This document shows positions 9,367-16,679 of a stretch of DNA of 45,084 nt, one piece after another. Both the position numbers and the translations under genes were made by a program. Under the pieces are notes generated by a model, which made no database searches, was not told where the DNA came from, and saw nothing but the letters and a program-made list of their open reading frames with translations. Each line of letters opens with the position of its first letter. The stretch's first letter is position 1. The stretch is from Rikenellaceae bacterium (GTDB lineage Bacteria > Bacteroidota > Bacteroidia > Bacteroidales > UBA932), in the NCBI GenBank assembly GCA_022771245.1, contig JALFCH010000005.1, forward strand, positions 1 to 45,084, given 5' to 3'.

Positions 9367-10782
9367 ATGAAAGAAATGAAAAAGTCAAGATTCTATTATA
9401 TTTACATTGCCTTGGCGGCATTGACTGTGATTTCTTGCGGATGCAAAAAGACCCCTGTATTTGTGCAGGAACAGGGGGAAGTGCTGACTTATGAAGTTTC
9501 CAAGGCAGATTTCTGCAATCCGGAAAGGGGGTACTATACCCAATACACAAAAAAGTTTGCAAATGGGAATGTGCCGTCCCCGATTTCTGCCTCAGCCATC
9601 AAATCCAAGCGGTCCGAAAACCAGACAATTACCCTCAGTATGTTCTATCTCACCGATTTTATGGAAGGAGATATCAGCGAGGCTGCCCTGAATGTGATAG
9701 GAGAAAGCCTCAAGGCACATCGTACAGCAGGAAGTAAAGCCATCGTGAGATTTGCCTACAAAGACAGCTACGATGAGTCCTCTGCTCCTTTCGATCCGGC
9801 AGTGGACATCGTTTTGCGGCACATTGAACAACTTAAGCCCCTGCTTCAGGAATATAGTGACATAATAATGCTGTTCCAGGCCGGATTCATAGGTTCCTGG
9901 GGAGAATGGGCTTTCACTACTCATTTCACCATTACGGATGATGCTTCCTATGCTCCGCGCAAGCAAGTAGTCGATGCCCTCCTGGATGCTCTTCCTAAGG
10001 ACAGACAGGTAGCATTGAGGACTGCAACGTATAAGAGACGTATGTACGGGATGACACTTGCAGACACCATTACGGCTCAAACTGCCTTCAATGGTTCAGA
10101 CCTGTCCAGGCTCGGAGGACATAACGACTGTTTCATTTCCAGTTCCAACGATGTGGGAACCTACAGTGGCAATACAGACCGTATTCAATGGAAGCACGAA
10201 ACTGAATACACCCTGATGGGAGGTGAAACCTGCTCAGGCGATGCCACCTACTGCAACTGTACCCATTCCATAGAGGAACTGGAAGCCTATCATTGGACTT
10301 ATCAGAACAGAAACTACCACAGCGGGACATTTACCGAATGGTTAAAAGGAGGATGTATGGATGAAAATTCAATCCGTCTGGGATACCGTCTGGTACTGAA
10401 ACAGGCTGCCTTCAATTCGGATTTCACAGCCGGTTCCAGCCTCACTGTCAAATACTCTATTGAGAACGTGGGCTTTTCAGCTTTATCAAATCCTCGTGGA
10501 CTGGAATTCATACTCAAAGACAATGAGTCAGGTGCTCTGACTGTTTACAAGTCTGAAACAGACCCTCGCCGGTGGGCGGCAGGAAAGGAGTCCGTAAATA
10601 CGGAGACCATAACTTTGCCGGAAGAACTCGTTGCGGGCAAGAGGTATTCATTGTATATGAATCTGCCTGACGGAAGGGAAAGCCTGCACGACAATCCTTT
10701 GTACAGTGTCCGACTTGCGAATGAGGGGCTTTGGAGTGAAAAGACAGGCTATAATAAAATCTGTGAGTTCATTGCAAAGTGA
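9367..10782 (+). CDS. DUF4874/DUF4832 lipoprotein
   Basis: A full-length paralogue of the truncated protein at the window start. The ATG at 9367 is used here; the ATG at 9376 is an alternative and both give a lipoprotein signal ending VISC. The DUF4874 region shows FCNPERGYYTQY, the alternating strands and helices of a barrel-like fold, RFAYKD, QAGFIGSWGEWAF and LPKDRQVALRT. The DUF4832 region shows GGHNDCFISS, MGGETC, YHWTY, LGYRLVLK and LHDNPLYSVRLA. Cysteines near GGETC and YCNC may form disulfides in the exported protein. It is last in the operon and faces uvrC with 12 bases between them. A glycan-processing role is inferred from context. Confidence 0.85.
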   Translation: MKEMKKSRFYYIYIALAALTVISCGCKKTPVFVQEQGEVLTYEVSKADFCNPERGYYTQYTKKFANGNVPSPISASAIKSKRSENQTITLSMFYLTDFMEGDISEAALNVIGESLKAHRTAGSKAIVRFAYKDSYDESSAPFDPAVDIVLRHIEQLKPLLQEYSDIIMLFQAGFIGSWGEWAFTTHFTITDDASYAPRKQVVDALLDALPKDRQVALRTATYKRRMYGMTLADTITAQTAFNGSDLSRLGGHNDCFISSSNDVGTYSGNTDRIQWKHETEYTLMGGETCSGDATYCNCTHSIEELEAYHWTYQNRNYHSGTFTEWLKGGCMDENSIRLGYRLVLKQAAFNSDFTAGSSLTVKYSIENVGFSALSNPRGLEFILKDNESGALTVYKSETDPRRWAAGKESVNTETITLPEELVAGKRYSLYMNLPDGRESLHDNPLYSVRLANEGLWSEKTGYNKICEFIAK

Positions 10783-10783
10783 C

Positions 10784-10801
10784 GGCATATAGGATTATGC
10801 C
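10784..10801. terminator. Small hairpin between convergent genes
   Basis: GGCATA and TATGCC flank a six-base loop, overlapping the uvrC stop codon. This is a weak candidate for a shared terminator between the utilisation operon and uvrC; there is no clear T tract. Confidence 0.25.
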
Positions 10802-12582
10802 AGTGAAGCCTTAATCCGCGCAGCAAGAGCCTTTCCGACAAGTGCAGCAATGTCTTCCTCTGAAGCCGCTGCAATCCTTGCCACTGAGCCGAAATGCAGC
10901 AGAAGCCGCTGTTCGGTTTTGGGACCGACTCCCGGAACAGCACTCAGTGCAGATTCGATTTGAGCCTTGCTGCGCAAATTCCTGTGAAAAGTGATCCCGA
11001 AGCGGTGGGCCTCGTCCCTGATTTGTCTGAGCACCTTGGAAGCTTGCGAGTTCATATCCAGAAACAAAGGATAGGGGTCCCCGACGCGGATTACTTCTTC
11101 CAGCCTCTTTGCCAGGCCGATGACGGTGAGCTTGTCCGTAAGCCCAAGTTCATAAAGGGCCTCGTAGGCTGCGGACAACTGCCCCTTGCCTCCATCAATC
11201 ACTATCAACTGCGGCAGGTCGTCAGGATTTTCTGTCAGCATCCTCGAATATCTTCTGTTCACCACCTCCTTCATTGATGCGAAGTCATTGGCTCCAACCA
11301 CCGTTTTGATCTTGAAATGCCTGTAATCCTTCTTTGAAGGTACCGCGTTGCGAAAAACGGTGCAGGAAGCCACTGGATTTGTGCCCTGTATGTTCGAGTT
11401 GTCGAAACATTCGATGTGCACGGGCAGCTCCTTCATCCCCAGCGCTTCCCTCAATTCTTCCATCACCTTCATCCTGAAATTGTCAGGGTCCGTGTGTTCC
11501 CTCTGTTTCATTGCATTGAAGCGCATCTCCTTTGCGTTTTTCGCACTCAACTCCAGCAGTGCCAGCTTGTCCCCACGCACCGGTATTTTGAACTCCACAC
11601 CCTCTATTTCCACGTCGGGCAGAAACGGCACGATAACCTCTGAAGATAATTTCCCGAACTTGCTTTCAATCTCCCCAATGAAAGTCCCCAGCACCCTTTC
11701 CTGATCCTCCTCTATATTCATTTTGAATCCCAGATTGAGAGACTGCACTATGGCTCCGTCCACAATCCTGAGGAAGTTGCCGAAGGCTTCTGTGGGGTCA
11801 AGTATCAGCGAAAACACATCGTAACATCCACCGGTAGCACTCTGTATCAGCGATTTGCTGTAATGATGGTCCAGCGCCTGCATCTTCAGTTTATATTCCT
11901 GTGCCGATTCGAAATCCATCCTCTCTGCAGCCTCGGTCATCAGAGACCTGTAGTGCGCAATGATTTCCCGTCCTCCTCCTTTGAGCAGATGCACGATTTC
12001 TTCAATATTGCAATTATACTCCTTTTCGCTGATTCCCCCGCAGCAACATCCCTTGCACTTGCCGATGTGGAAATTCAGGCAGGGACGAATTTTCTTGCGC
12101 AGGATGGTCTCCGATGTGATTTTGTTATTGCAGCTTCTTATGGGGTATATGGTGCGGAACAGCTCGATAAGTGCACGTGCGTGTGTGACATTGGAGTAAG
12201 GCCCGAAATAGCGGGAACCGTCCTTTACGACTCTGCGTGTGAGGAAAACCTTCGGAAAAACGTCGTTGCTGACGCATATCCAGGGGTAGGTCTTGGAGTC
12301 CTTGAGCAGAATGTTGTATTTGGGCTTATACTGCTTGATGAGGTTGTTTTCCAGCAGCAGTGCATCCGCCTCGCTCTCCACCACGGAATATTGTGCATCG
12401 GCTATTTTGGAGACCATTATCGCGGTCTTGCGTGTGAGCCTCTCCTTGGGGACGAAGTATTGTGCAACTCTCTTATGCAGGTCCTTGGCCTTGCCCACAT
12501 AGATAATGTTCCCGTCAGCGTCATAGTAACGGTAAACTCCGCTCTGATGCGGAAACAGCGCTATTTTCTCTTTAATGGTCAT
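10795..12582 (-). CDS. uvrC: Excinuclease ABC subunit C
   Basis: UvrC makes the dual incision in nucleotide excision repair after UvrA/UvrB recognise damage. I start at the ATG at 12582, preceded by GAAAAGGA. The longer frame would begin at a TTG (12606) that lies inside a TAATTTTG promoter element. The 595-residue product has the N-terminal GIY-YIG nuclease (SGVYRYYD, NIIYVGKAKDLHKRV), four Cys in the CLNFHIGKCKGCCCG segment, a UVR motif (AERMDFESAQEYKLKMQ), the RNase H-like endonuclease domain (IECFDNSNIQGT, LIVIDGGKGQLSAA) and a C-terminal helix-hairpin-helix (SALSAVPGVGPKTEQRLL). It is a complete, normal-length gene and apparently monocistronic. Confidence 0.97.
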   Translation of the reverse strand: MTIKEKIALFPHQSGVYRYYDADGNIIYVGKAKDLHKRVAQYFVPKERLTRKTAIMVSKIADAQYSVVESEADALLLENNLIKQYKPKYNILLKDSKTYPWICVSNDVFPKVFLTRRVVKDGSRYFGPYSNVTHARALIELFRTIYPIRSCNNKITSETILRKKIRPCLNFHIGKCKGCCCGGISEKEYNCNIEEIVHLLKGGGREIIAHYRSLMTEAAERMDFESAQEYKLKMQALDHHYSKSLIQSATGGCYDVFSLILDPTEAFGNFLRIVDGAIVQSLNLGFKMNIEEDQERVLGTFIGEIESKFGKLSSEVIVPFLPDVEIEGVEFKIPVRGDKLALLELSAKNAKEMRFNAMKQREHTDPDNFRMKVMEELREALGMKELPVHIECFDNSNIQGTNPVASCTVFRNAVPSKKDYRHFKIKTVVGANDFASMKEVVNRRYSRMLTENPDDLPQLIVIDGGKGQLSAAYEALYELGLTDKLTVIGLAKRLEEVIRVGDPYPLFLDMNSQASKVLRQIRDEAHRFGITFHRNLRSKAQIESALSAVPGVGPKTEQRLLLHFGSVARIAAASEEDIAALVGKALAARIKASLA

Positions 12583-12603
12583 ATATTCCTTTTCGGACAG
12601 GTA

Positions 12604-12611
12604 CAAAATTA
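12604..12611 (-). promoter_or_regulatory. TAnnTTTG promoter element for uvrC
   Basis: TAATTTTG on the minus strand fits the Bacteroidota -7 consensus, 21 bases before the chosen uvrC ATG. I see no good -33 TTTG at the expected spacing. Confidence 0.45.
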
Positions 12612-12663
12612 AGTAATCCTCAAAGAATAACCTGCATCATCTTTGAAAATCTTTTCGGTCCAT

Positions 12664-12719
12664 ATTTCCTCCCTCATCAGTCACATAGCTACGGCTATGC
12701 TCCATCTTCGGGTGAAAAT
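12664..12719. repeat. 56-bp imperfect palindromic element
   Basis: Three nested stems can be drawn. The outer pair is ATTTCC with GAAAAT (one G:T), then CCC with GGG, and the inner pair is ACATAGC with GCTATGC around the tetraloop TACG. The nine-base internal loop sides separate the inner and middle stems. It lies in the 264-bp divergent gap between uvrC and pnuC and is followed by loosely repeated AAATCTGAC-like words. It could be a structured RNA or a dispersed palindromic repeat; only one copy is present here. Confidence 0.5.
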
Positions 12720-12794
12720 CTGACCTCGAAAATCTAATTCAAATCTGACGCAAATCATTATTTTCATATTACTAAGCAAAAAACCCGTTATAGC

Positions 12795-12826
12795 GTTGGC
12801 TCTGTCCCCAAAACTGCCTACCTTCG
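12795..12826 (+). promoter_or_regulatory. Weak candidate promoter for pnuC
   Basis: GTTG at 12795-12798 and TACCTTCG at 12819-12826 are each one base from the TTTG and TAnnTTTG consensus, with a 20-base spacer. They lie 20 bases before the ATG. Nothing else in the gap resembles a promoter or a known riboswitch. Confidence 0.35.
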
Positions 12827-12846
12827 TCAGTCCAAATTAAAGGTTT

Positions 12847-13533
12847 ATGGAAAACAGGAATTCAATGGGCATCTTCGACTGGGTGCTGATACTGGGGGTT
12901 GTCTTGTGCAACATCATCTATGCGGTTTCCGCTTCGGAATATGACATAATAGGCTTTATCGCAGCCATATCCGGAATTGTTTGCGTGGTTCTGGCAGCCA
13001 AGGGCAATGTGTGGAATTTCCTGTTCGGCACCATACAGGTCACTCTTTATGCCTATATTTCCTTCAAATCCACTGCTTACGGCAATGCTGCGGTGAATGC
13101 CCTGTACTATCTGCCTATGCAGTTCGTGGGGCTGTGGCAATGGAGAAAGAGGGGAGCTTCAGCACAGGAAAGTCTCAAAGCCCGCCGTCTCTCTATGCCC
13201 CAGCTGATAATGGTTGCGGCAGTTTGCGCCGTCTGCACAGTGGTCCTCGCTGTCCTTCTCAAATATTCCGATGCCAGCCAGCCTTGGATAGATGCTTTCA
13301 CAACGGTGCTTTGTGTGATAGCCCAGGCATTGATGACTATGGCATTTGTAGAACAATGGTATCTCTGGATTATCTTCAATGTTTTTACTGTCGTGATGTG
13401 GATCAGCTTTGTCATTCAGGGAACAGCCCATTCGGTCCCTATGCTCATAATGTACGTCTTTTATTTGATGAATTCCGTGAATGGACTGATAAGTTGGCGA
13501 AAATTGGCCGCAAAAGGCTCTGTAAAGGACTGA
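12847..13533 (+). CDS. pnuC: PnuC-family vitamin/NMN transporter
   Basis: An inner-membrane transporter of the PnuC family, which moves nicotinamide riboside or related vitamins by facilitated diffusion, usually driven by a kinase inside the cell. The 228-residue protein is highly hydrophobic, with about seven membrane segments. It contains family features such as NVWNFLFGTIQVTLYAYISF, YYLPMQFVGLWQWRK and, in the second half, EQWYLWIIFNVFTVVMW. It is divergent from uvrC and followed by acpP, which has its own promoter, so it is probably monocistronic. No NAD or TPP riboswitch is visible upstream. A second family member lies at 35471. The exact substrate (NR, thiamine or riboflavin) cannot be told from sequence. 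Confidence 0.9.
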   Translation: MENRNSMGIFDWVLILGVVLCNIIYAVSASEYDIIGFIAAISGIVCVVLAAKGNVWNFLFGTIQVTLYAYISFKSTAYGNAAVNALYYLPMQFVGLWQWRKRGASAQESLKARRLSMPQLIMVAAVCAVCTVVLAVLLKYSDASQPWIDAFTTVLCVIAQALMTMAFVEQWYLWIIFNVFTVVMWISFVIQGTAHSVPMLIMYVFYLMNSVNGLISWRKLAAKGSVKD

Positions 13534-13548
13534 TGGAAGCCCTCCCTT

Positions 13549-13579
13549 TTTGCTCTTTCGGGATTTTTTTCTACCTTTG
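13549..13579 (+). promoter_or_regulatory. Bacteroidota-type promoter for acpP
   Basis: TTTG at 13549-13552 and TACCTTTG at 13572-13579 are separated by 19 bases, an excellent match to the phylum's -33/-7 promoter. An AT-rich leader of about 50 bases leads to the acpP start. Confidence 0.75.
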
Positions 13580-13631
13580 CTAGGATTTTGAGAGAAGATT
13601 AAGTTATTAAATTATATAAAAAGTTTTAATT

Positions 13632-13883
13632 ATGGCTACTATTGCAGAAGAAGTAAAGGCTATTATCGTTGAGAAACTCGGCGTTGAGCCTTCTGAAGTC
13701 ACTGATAGCGCAAACTTCACAAATGACCTCGGAGCAGATTCACTTGACAGCGTGGATCTCATTATGGCTCTTGAGAACAAGTTCAACCTTGAGCAGGACG
13801 ATGATGCAGAGGGCAAGATTGTCACTGTTGCAGACGCAATCGCATACGTCGAGAAGAAGGTAGCTGAGCAGAATGCGAAATAA
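13632..13883 (+). CDS. acpP: Acyl carrier protein
   Basis: Acyl carrier protein carries growing fatty-acid chains on a 4'-phosphopantetheine arm in type II fatty-acid synthesis and supplies acyl groups for lipid A and phospholipids. The 83-residue acidic protein has the modification motif LGADSLDSVDL with the attachment serine at residue 37, and normal helices around it. The start follows a classical promoter and an AT-rich, unstructured leader typical of highly expressed genes in this phylum. A strong terminator follows at once, so it is monocistronic; fabF, often its neighbour, is absent here. The adjacent genes are unrelated. Confidence 0.97.
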   Translation: MATIAEEVKAIIVEKLGVEPSEVTDSANFTNDLGADSLDSVDLIMALENKFNLEQDDDAEGKIVTVADAIAYVEKKVAEQNAK

Positions 13884-13906
13884 TTTCTGATTCTCGGCTT
13901 CAAAAA

Positions 13907-13942
13907 AAACAACCCGTCAGTCGCAGGATTGACGGGTTGTTT
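13907..13942. terminator. Bidirectional terminator between acpP and the DUF4270 gene
   Basis: A near-perfect 13-base stem (AACAACCCGTCA and its complement) with a short loop has an A tract on the left and TTT on the right, so it can end transcripts from both converging genes. Confidence 0.85.
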
Positions 13943-13950
13943 CGTATTAC

Positions 13951-15738
13951 TCATTCCTTGGGGAATGAGAAGGTAACTGTTATTTTCGGCCGCTTGTCAG
14001 CCTCTGCGGAAGGGCCGTAGAGGTGGCAGTTGTAATAGCGGTCTTTGTCCAGATCTACGGATGAGGTGGTCGTCGTGGAGGATTGTGACGCGTATGCCGC
14101 CATCATCATATAATTGTAGTAATTGTTATAGTAGCTGTCGTAACCATATCCGTAACTTCCGTAGCCATATCCGCCATAGCCATAGAGGTTGTTATAGTAG
14201 GAACTGTAGGCCAGCGCATTCAGATAATCGTTGTAGGAAGAATCCCCGGAAGATGAAGTCGTGGTGGTCTCAGGATGCATAATCAGCATCCATATATCGT
14301 ATTTGCTCATTCTGGCGGCATATTCTTCCTCGCTTTCGTCATCCTTTTGGGAAAGACGTAGAATCTCCTGGGCGTGATGGCTGAAATCCGGCTGGTAACG
14401 GTTGAGCGAACGGTTTATGTTGCCCTGGTTCTCAGATGCCACACTTGCATCCGTGAGTCCGGCAAAGGTGATGACTTTCTGTTCAGATGTACCGCCTGCG
14501 TCATCGCTTATCGTCCTGGTGGCCTCCATACGGCAGGTCGGGCTGAGCACTTTCGGATATTTTGACACTTCATCAAAGTTTTCACTATGCTCATAAGGCA
14601 GGGTTATGGTGGCCCTGTTCACTATAGTCTGCGCAAGTTTTGCCTGAATGGCCGTATTCTGTTCTTCGGCATCCATATCTTCATATCCTTCGATATAGTC
14701 CTTTATGACCGCACGGATTTGATTCTCCAAAGCACTCTTTATTTTCTCGGCTCTGATGACCGGCTTGAGTCCGCTGCCTCCTTCCACCAGAATCTTGTCA
14801 GTCGCAATACCTGCCGGAGTCAGTTCTTCGCTGGTGCTGAAATTGAATACGTATTGGCCCGGAAGGGTTGAGGTCTCGCTGTCTATCATATTGGACAGGC
14901 CGGGGAGCAATACCAAAGTGGTGTCAATCGGTCCCCTGTCATCAAAGGTGGCTCTGTATCTCAGAAGGACGTAATTGCCTGTAAGATAATTGTTGTCGTC
15001 TGTCCCCACAGTCGCCTGGAACAGGTTTATGCGTCCGCTGCCCATAGGGCGTTCCGCCTTTATGATAATGCCCGGGAGCTGTTTTGCATATTCGTTCACA
15101 TCTCCCAGTTTCATTCCCTTGAGCGCGTCCAGATATTTTTGCCCGAATTCCCTCTTCAATTCGAATACCAGGGAATCTCCGCCATTATATATAGGTATGC
15201 CTTCCGTAATGACTCCCGATGAGGTATCGTACATACGGAATTTCTGTCCGTCGTCTCCTATGTATTCCTCTCCGTCGAGTTTGCCGGAATAGATGATGTC
15301 ATTATCGAGGGGCTTGAGCAGTTCATACACCTGAACTGCCTGAAGTATCCTCTCCTGCGAGTCCTCTCTGAACGAAAGCGTGTCCTTTGCGAGTGCGAAA
15401 TGGAAGCCCGTGCAGACAGCATCTTCCGCCATTGAGAAAGTAAGTGTGTCCACAAGCGGGATTAGTGTGAAGGCCGAAACTCTTTCTCCCCAGCCGAAAT
15501 CAGGGTCATAAATGCCTCCTATTGCCACTCTTTTGGAACTGTACCCTCCGAGTTCGTCTGACCTCTGCATTTCAATTTCGTCTATGTCGAAGGTGGCGGT
15601 TGCGATTTTCCATATATGGGATGAAGGAATGTAATCCTGTCCCAATGTCCCGTCTGTTTTGACGCAGGATGTGCCGACCGCGAGAACTGCAAACGCCACA
15701 GCGGCGGACAGTCTCCCTGTTTTGATAGAAAAAATCAT
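13951..15738 (-). CDS. DUF4270 lipoprotein with Tyr/Gly-rich segment
   Basis: A 595-residue lipoprotein: the signal peptide ends at GTSC (Cys26). The body matches the DUF4270 family of Bacteroidota, typically large beta-rich secreted proteins of unknown role (GQDYIPSSHIWKI, GGIYDPDFGWGERVSAFTL, RVAIGG near the N-terminus). Residues 492-560 form a striking low-complexity stretch rich in Tyr, Gly, Ser and Asn, with 18 tyrosines, flanked by Thr/Ser runs on both sides; the C-terminal strand then closes the protein. The start codon is one base after the glgA stop, so the two are co-transcribed, a pairing also known in other Bacteroidales. Function is unknown. The low-complexity segment is unlike the rest of the protein and may be strain-variable. 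Confidence 0.88.
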   Translation of the reverse strand: MIFSIKTGRLSAAVAFAVLAVGTSCVKTDGTLGQDYIPSSHIWKIATATFDIDEIEMQRSDELGGYSSKRVAIGGIYDPDFGWGERVSAFTLIPLVDTLTFSMAEDAVCTGFHFALAKDTLSFREDSQERILQAVQVYELLKPLDNDIIYSGKLDGEEYIGDDGQKFRMYDTSSGVITEGIPIYNGGDSLVFELKREFGQKYLDALKGMKLGDVNEYAKQLPGIIIKAERPMGSGRINLFQATVGTDDNNYLTGNYVLLRYRATFDDRGPIDTTLVLLPGLSNMIDSETSTLPGQYVFNFSTSEELTPAGIATDKILVEGGSGLKPVIRAEKIKSALENQIRAVIKDYIEGYEDMDAEEQNTAIQAKLAQTIVNRATITLPYEHSENFDEVSKYPKVLSPTCRMEATRTISDDAGGTSEQKVITFAGLTDASVASENQGNINRSLNRYQPDFSHHAQEILRLSQKDDESEEEYAARMSKYDIWMLIMHPETTTTSSSGDSSYNDYLNALAYSSYYNNLYGYGGYGYGSYGYGYDSYYNNYYNYMMMAAYASQSSTTTTSSVDLDKDRYYNCHLYGPSAEADKRPKITVTFSFPKE

Positions 15739-15739
15739 C

Positions 15740-16558
15740 TTATAGATTGTCGTAAAAACTATTGTAATCGTCCATATAACTTCCGTTTGAGAGAGACTCT
15801 GCGTTGAACGGAAGTAAAGGTTTGCCTTCGGCGCTGCAGAATTTTACAAGCTCTTCGGGAATGTTTCCGTCCGCAAAGATAATTCCGTCCGAATAGCGGG
15901 CTGCAAGTTTCGCAAGGTTTATGCCTGACGGTTCATCAAGCAGGCTTATGTCTGCGTCCGTGATGTTGCCGAACTTGACTATTTCCTTCAGGTCGGCACT
16001 GAAATTGGCCTGAGGCGTGTCTCCATAGAATGACGTGATTACCTTGCTTCCCGAAAAAATAGGGTCGTCGATATAGGCTTTCTTGAGATATAGCGGGAGT
16101 ATGTGGGAAATCCATCCGTGACAATGTATGATGTCCGGCACCCATCTCAATTTCTTCACCGTCTCAAGGACTCCCCTTGCGAAGAATACGGCCCTTTCGT
16201 CGTTGTCTTCGAAAAAAACGCCGTTTTCGTCCGTGTAGGTGCACTTGCGGTGGAAATAGTCTTCATTGTCAATGAAATATACCTGAAGTCTTGCGGCGGG
16301 GATTGAAGCCACCTTGATGACCAGCGGCCTGTCCACATCATTTATGATGATATTGATGCCGGAGAGCCTTATCACTTCGTGCAACTGGTTCTTCCTCTCG
16401 TTGATGCAGCCATAGCGCGGCATAAATGAACGGATTTCCTTCTTGCGCTCCTGAATACCCTGCGGGAGGTTTCTGCCTATGCGCGACATTTCGTTCTCCG
16501 GCAGATACGGATATATCTCGGAGTTGACGAAAAGGACTCTTTTGACGCTATTTCCCAT
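15740..16558 (-). CDS. glgA: Short glycogen/starch synthase (GT5 N-terminal domain)
   Basis: A 272-residue protein annotated in Bacteroidota as glycogen/starch synthase. It shows the GT5 catalytic N-terminal features RVLFVNSEIYPYLPE near the start, RSFMPRYG, YFIDNEDYF and PDIIHCHGW. It is about half the length of E. coli GlgA and lacks the C-terminal GT-B domain that holds the ADP-glucose site, so a synthase activity by itself is doubtful. The N-terminal glycine-rich loop (KxGGL in classical enzymes) is also altered, reading ENEMSRIGRNL. It is divergent from ftsX and coupled to the DUF4270 gene. The family call is firm; the biochemical name is not. Confidence 0.82.
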   Translation of the reverse strand: MGNSVKRVLFVNSEIYPYLPENEMSRIGRNLPQGIQERKKEIRSFMPRYGCINERKNQLHEVIRLSGINIIINDVDRPLVIKVASIPAARLQVYFIDNEDYFHRKCTYTDENGVFFEDNDERAVFFARGVLETVKKLRWVPDIIHCHGWISHILPLYLKKAYIDDPIFSGSKVITSFYGDTPQANFSADLKEIVKFGNITDADISLLDEPSGINLAKLAARYSDGIIFADGNIPEELVKFCSAEGKPLLPFNAESLSNGSYMDDYNSFYDNL

Positions 16559-16586
16559 AGTAAGTTTTAATTTTTACAAAACTCTA

Positions 16587-16594
16587 CAAAGTTA
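16587..16594 (-). promoter_or_regulatory. TAnnTTTG promoter element for glgA-DUF4270
   Basis: TAACTTTG on the minus strand lies 28 bases before the glgA ATG. Together with an identical element on the plus strand 23 bases away it makes a compact divergent promoter region. No convincing -33 TTTG is present. Confidence 0.5.
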
Positions 16595-16617
16595 ATAAAA
16601 AGTTTTTACAAATTCAC

Positions 16618-16625
16618 TAACTTTG
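16618..16625 (+). promoter_or_regulatory. TAnnTTTG promoter element for ftsX
   Basis: TAACTTTG lies about 55 bases before the ftsX ATG. The in-frame TTG at 16623 falls inside this element and so cannot be the start. Confidence 0.55.
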
Positions 16626-16679
16626 CCCCTCGGGCCTGGTCTTGCCGCCCTTTGGCCCCATAATTTTCGGCTAAACGAT

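Noticed and set aside
12583..12606. TTG start extending uvrC by eight residues
   Set aside because: It overlaps a TAATTTTG promoter element, and the ATG at 12582 has a better binding site.
11863..12612. 249-residue open frame antisense to uvrC
   Set aside because: uvrC is unambiguous on the other strand and the frame has no recognisable motif.
12613..12846. Possible NAD or TPP riboswitch before pnuC
   Set aside because: I could not find the conserved core of either; only a palindromic element and a weak promoter are seen.
14059..14265. AT-rich repeats considered as a mobile or CRISPR element
   Set aside because: The stretch is a continuous coding frame for a Tyr/Gly-rich segment of the DUF4270 protein.
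16623..16679. TTG start extending ftsX by 19 residues
   Set aside because: The TTG is part of the TAACTTTG promoter element.
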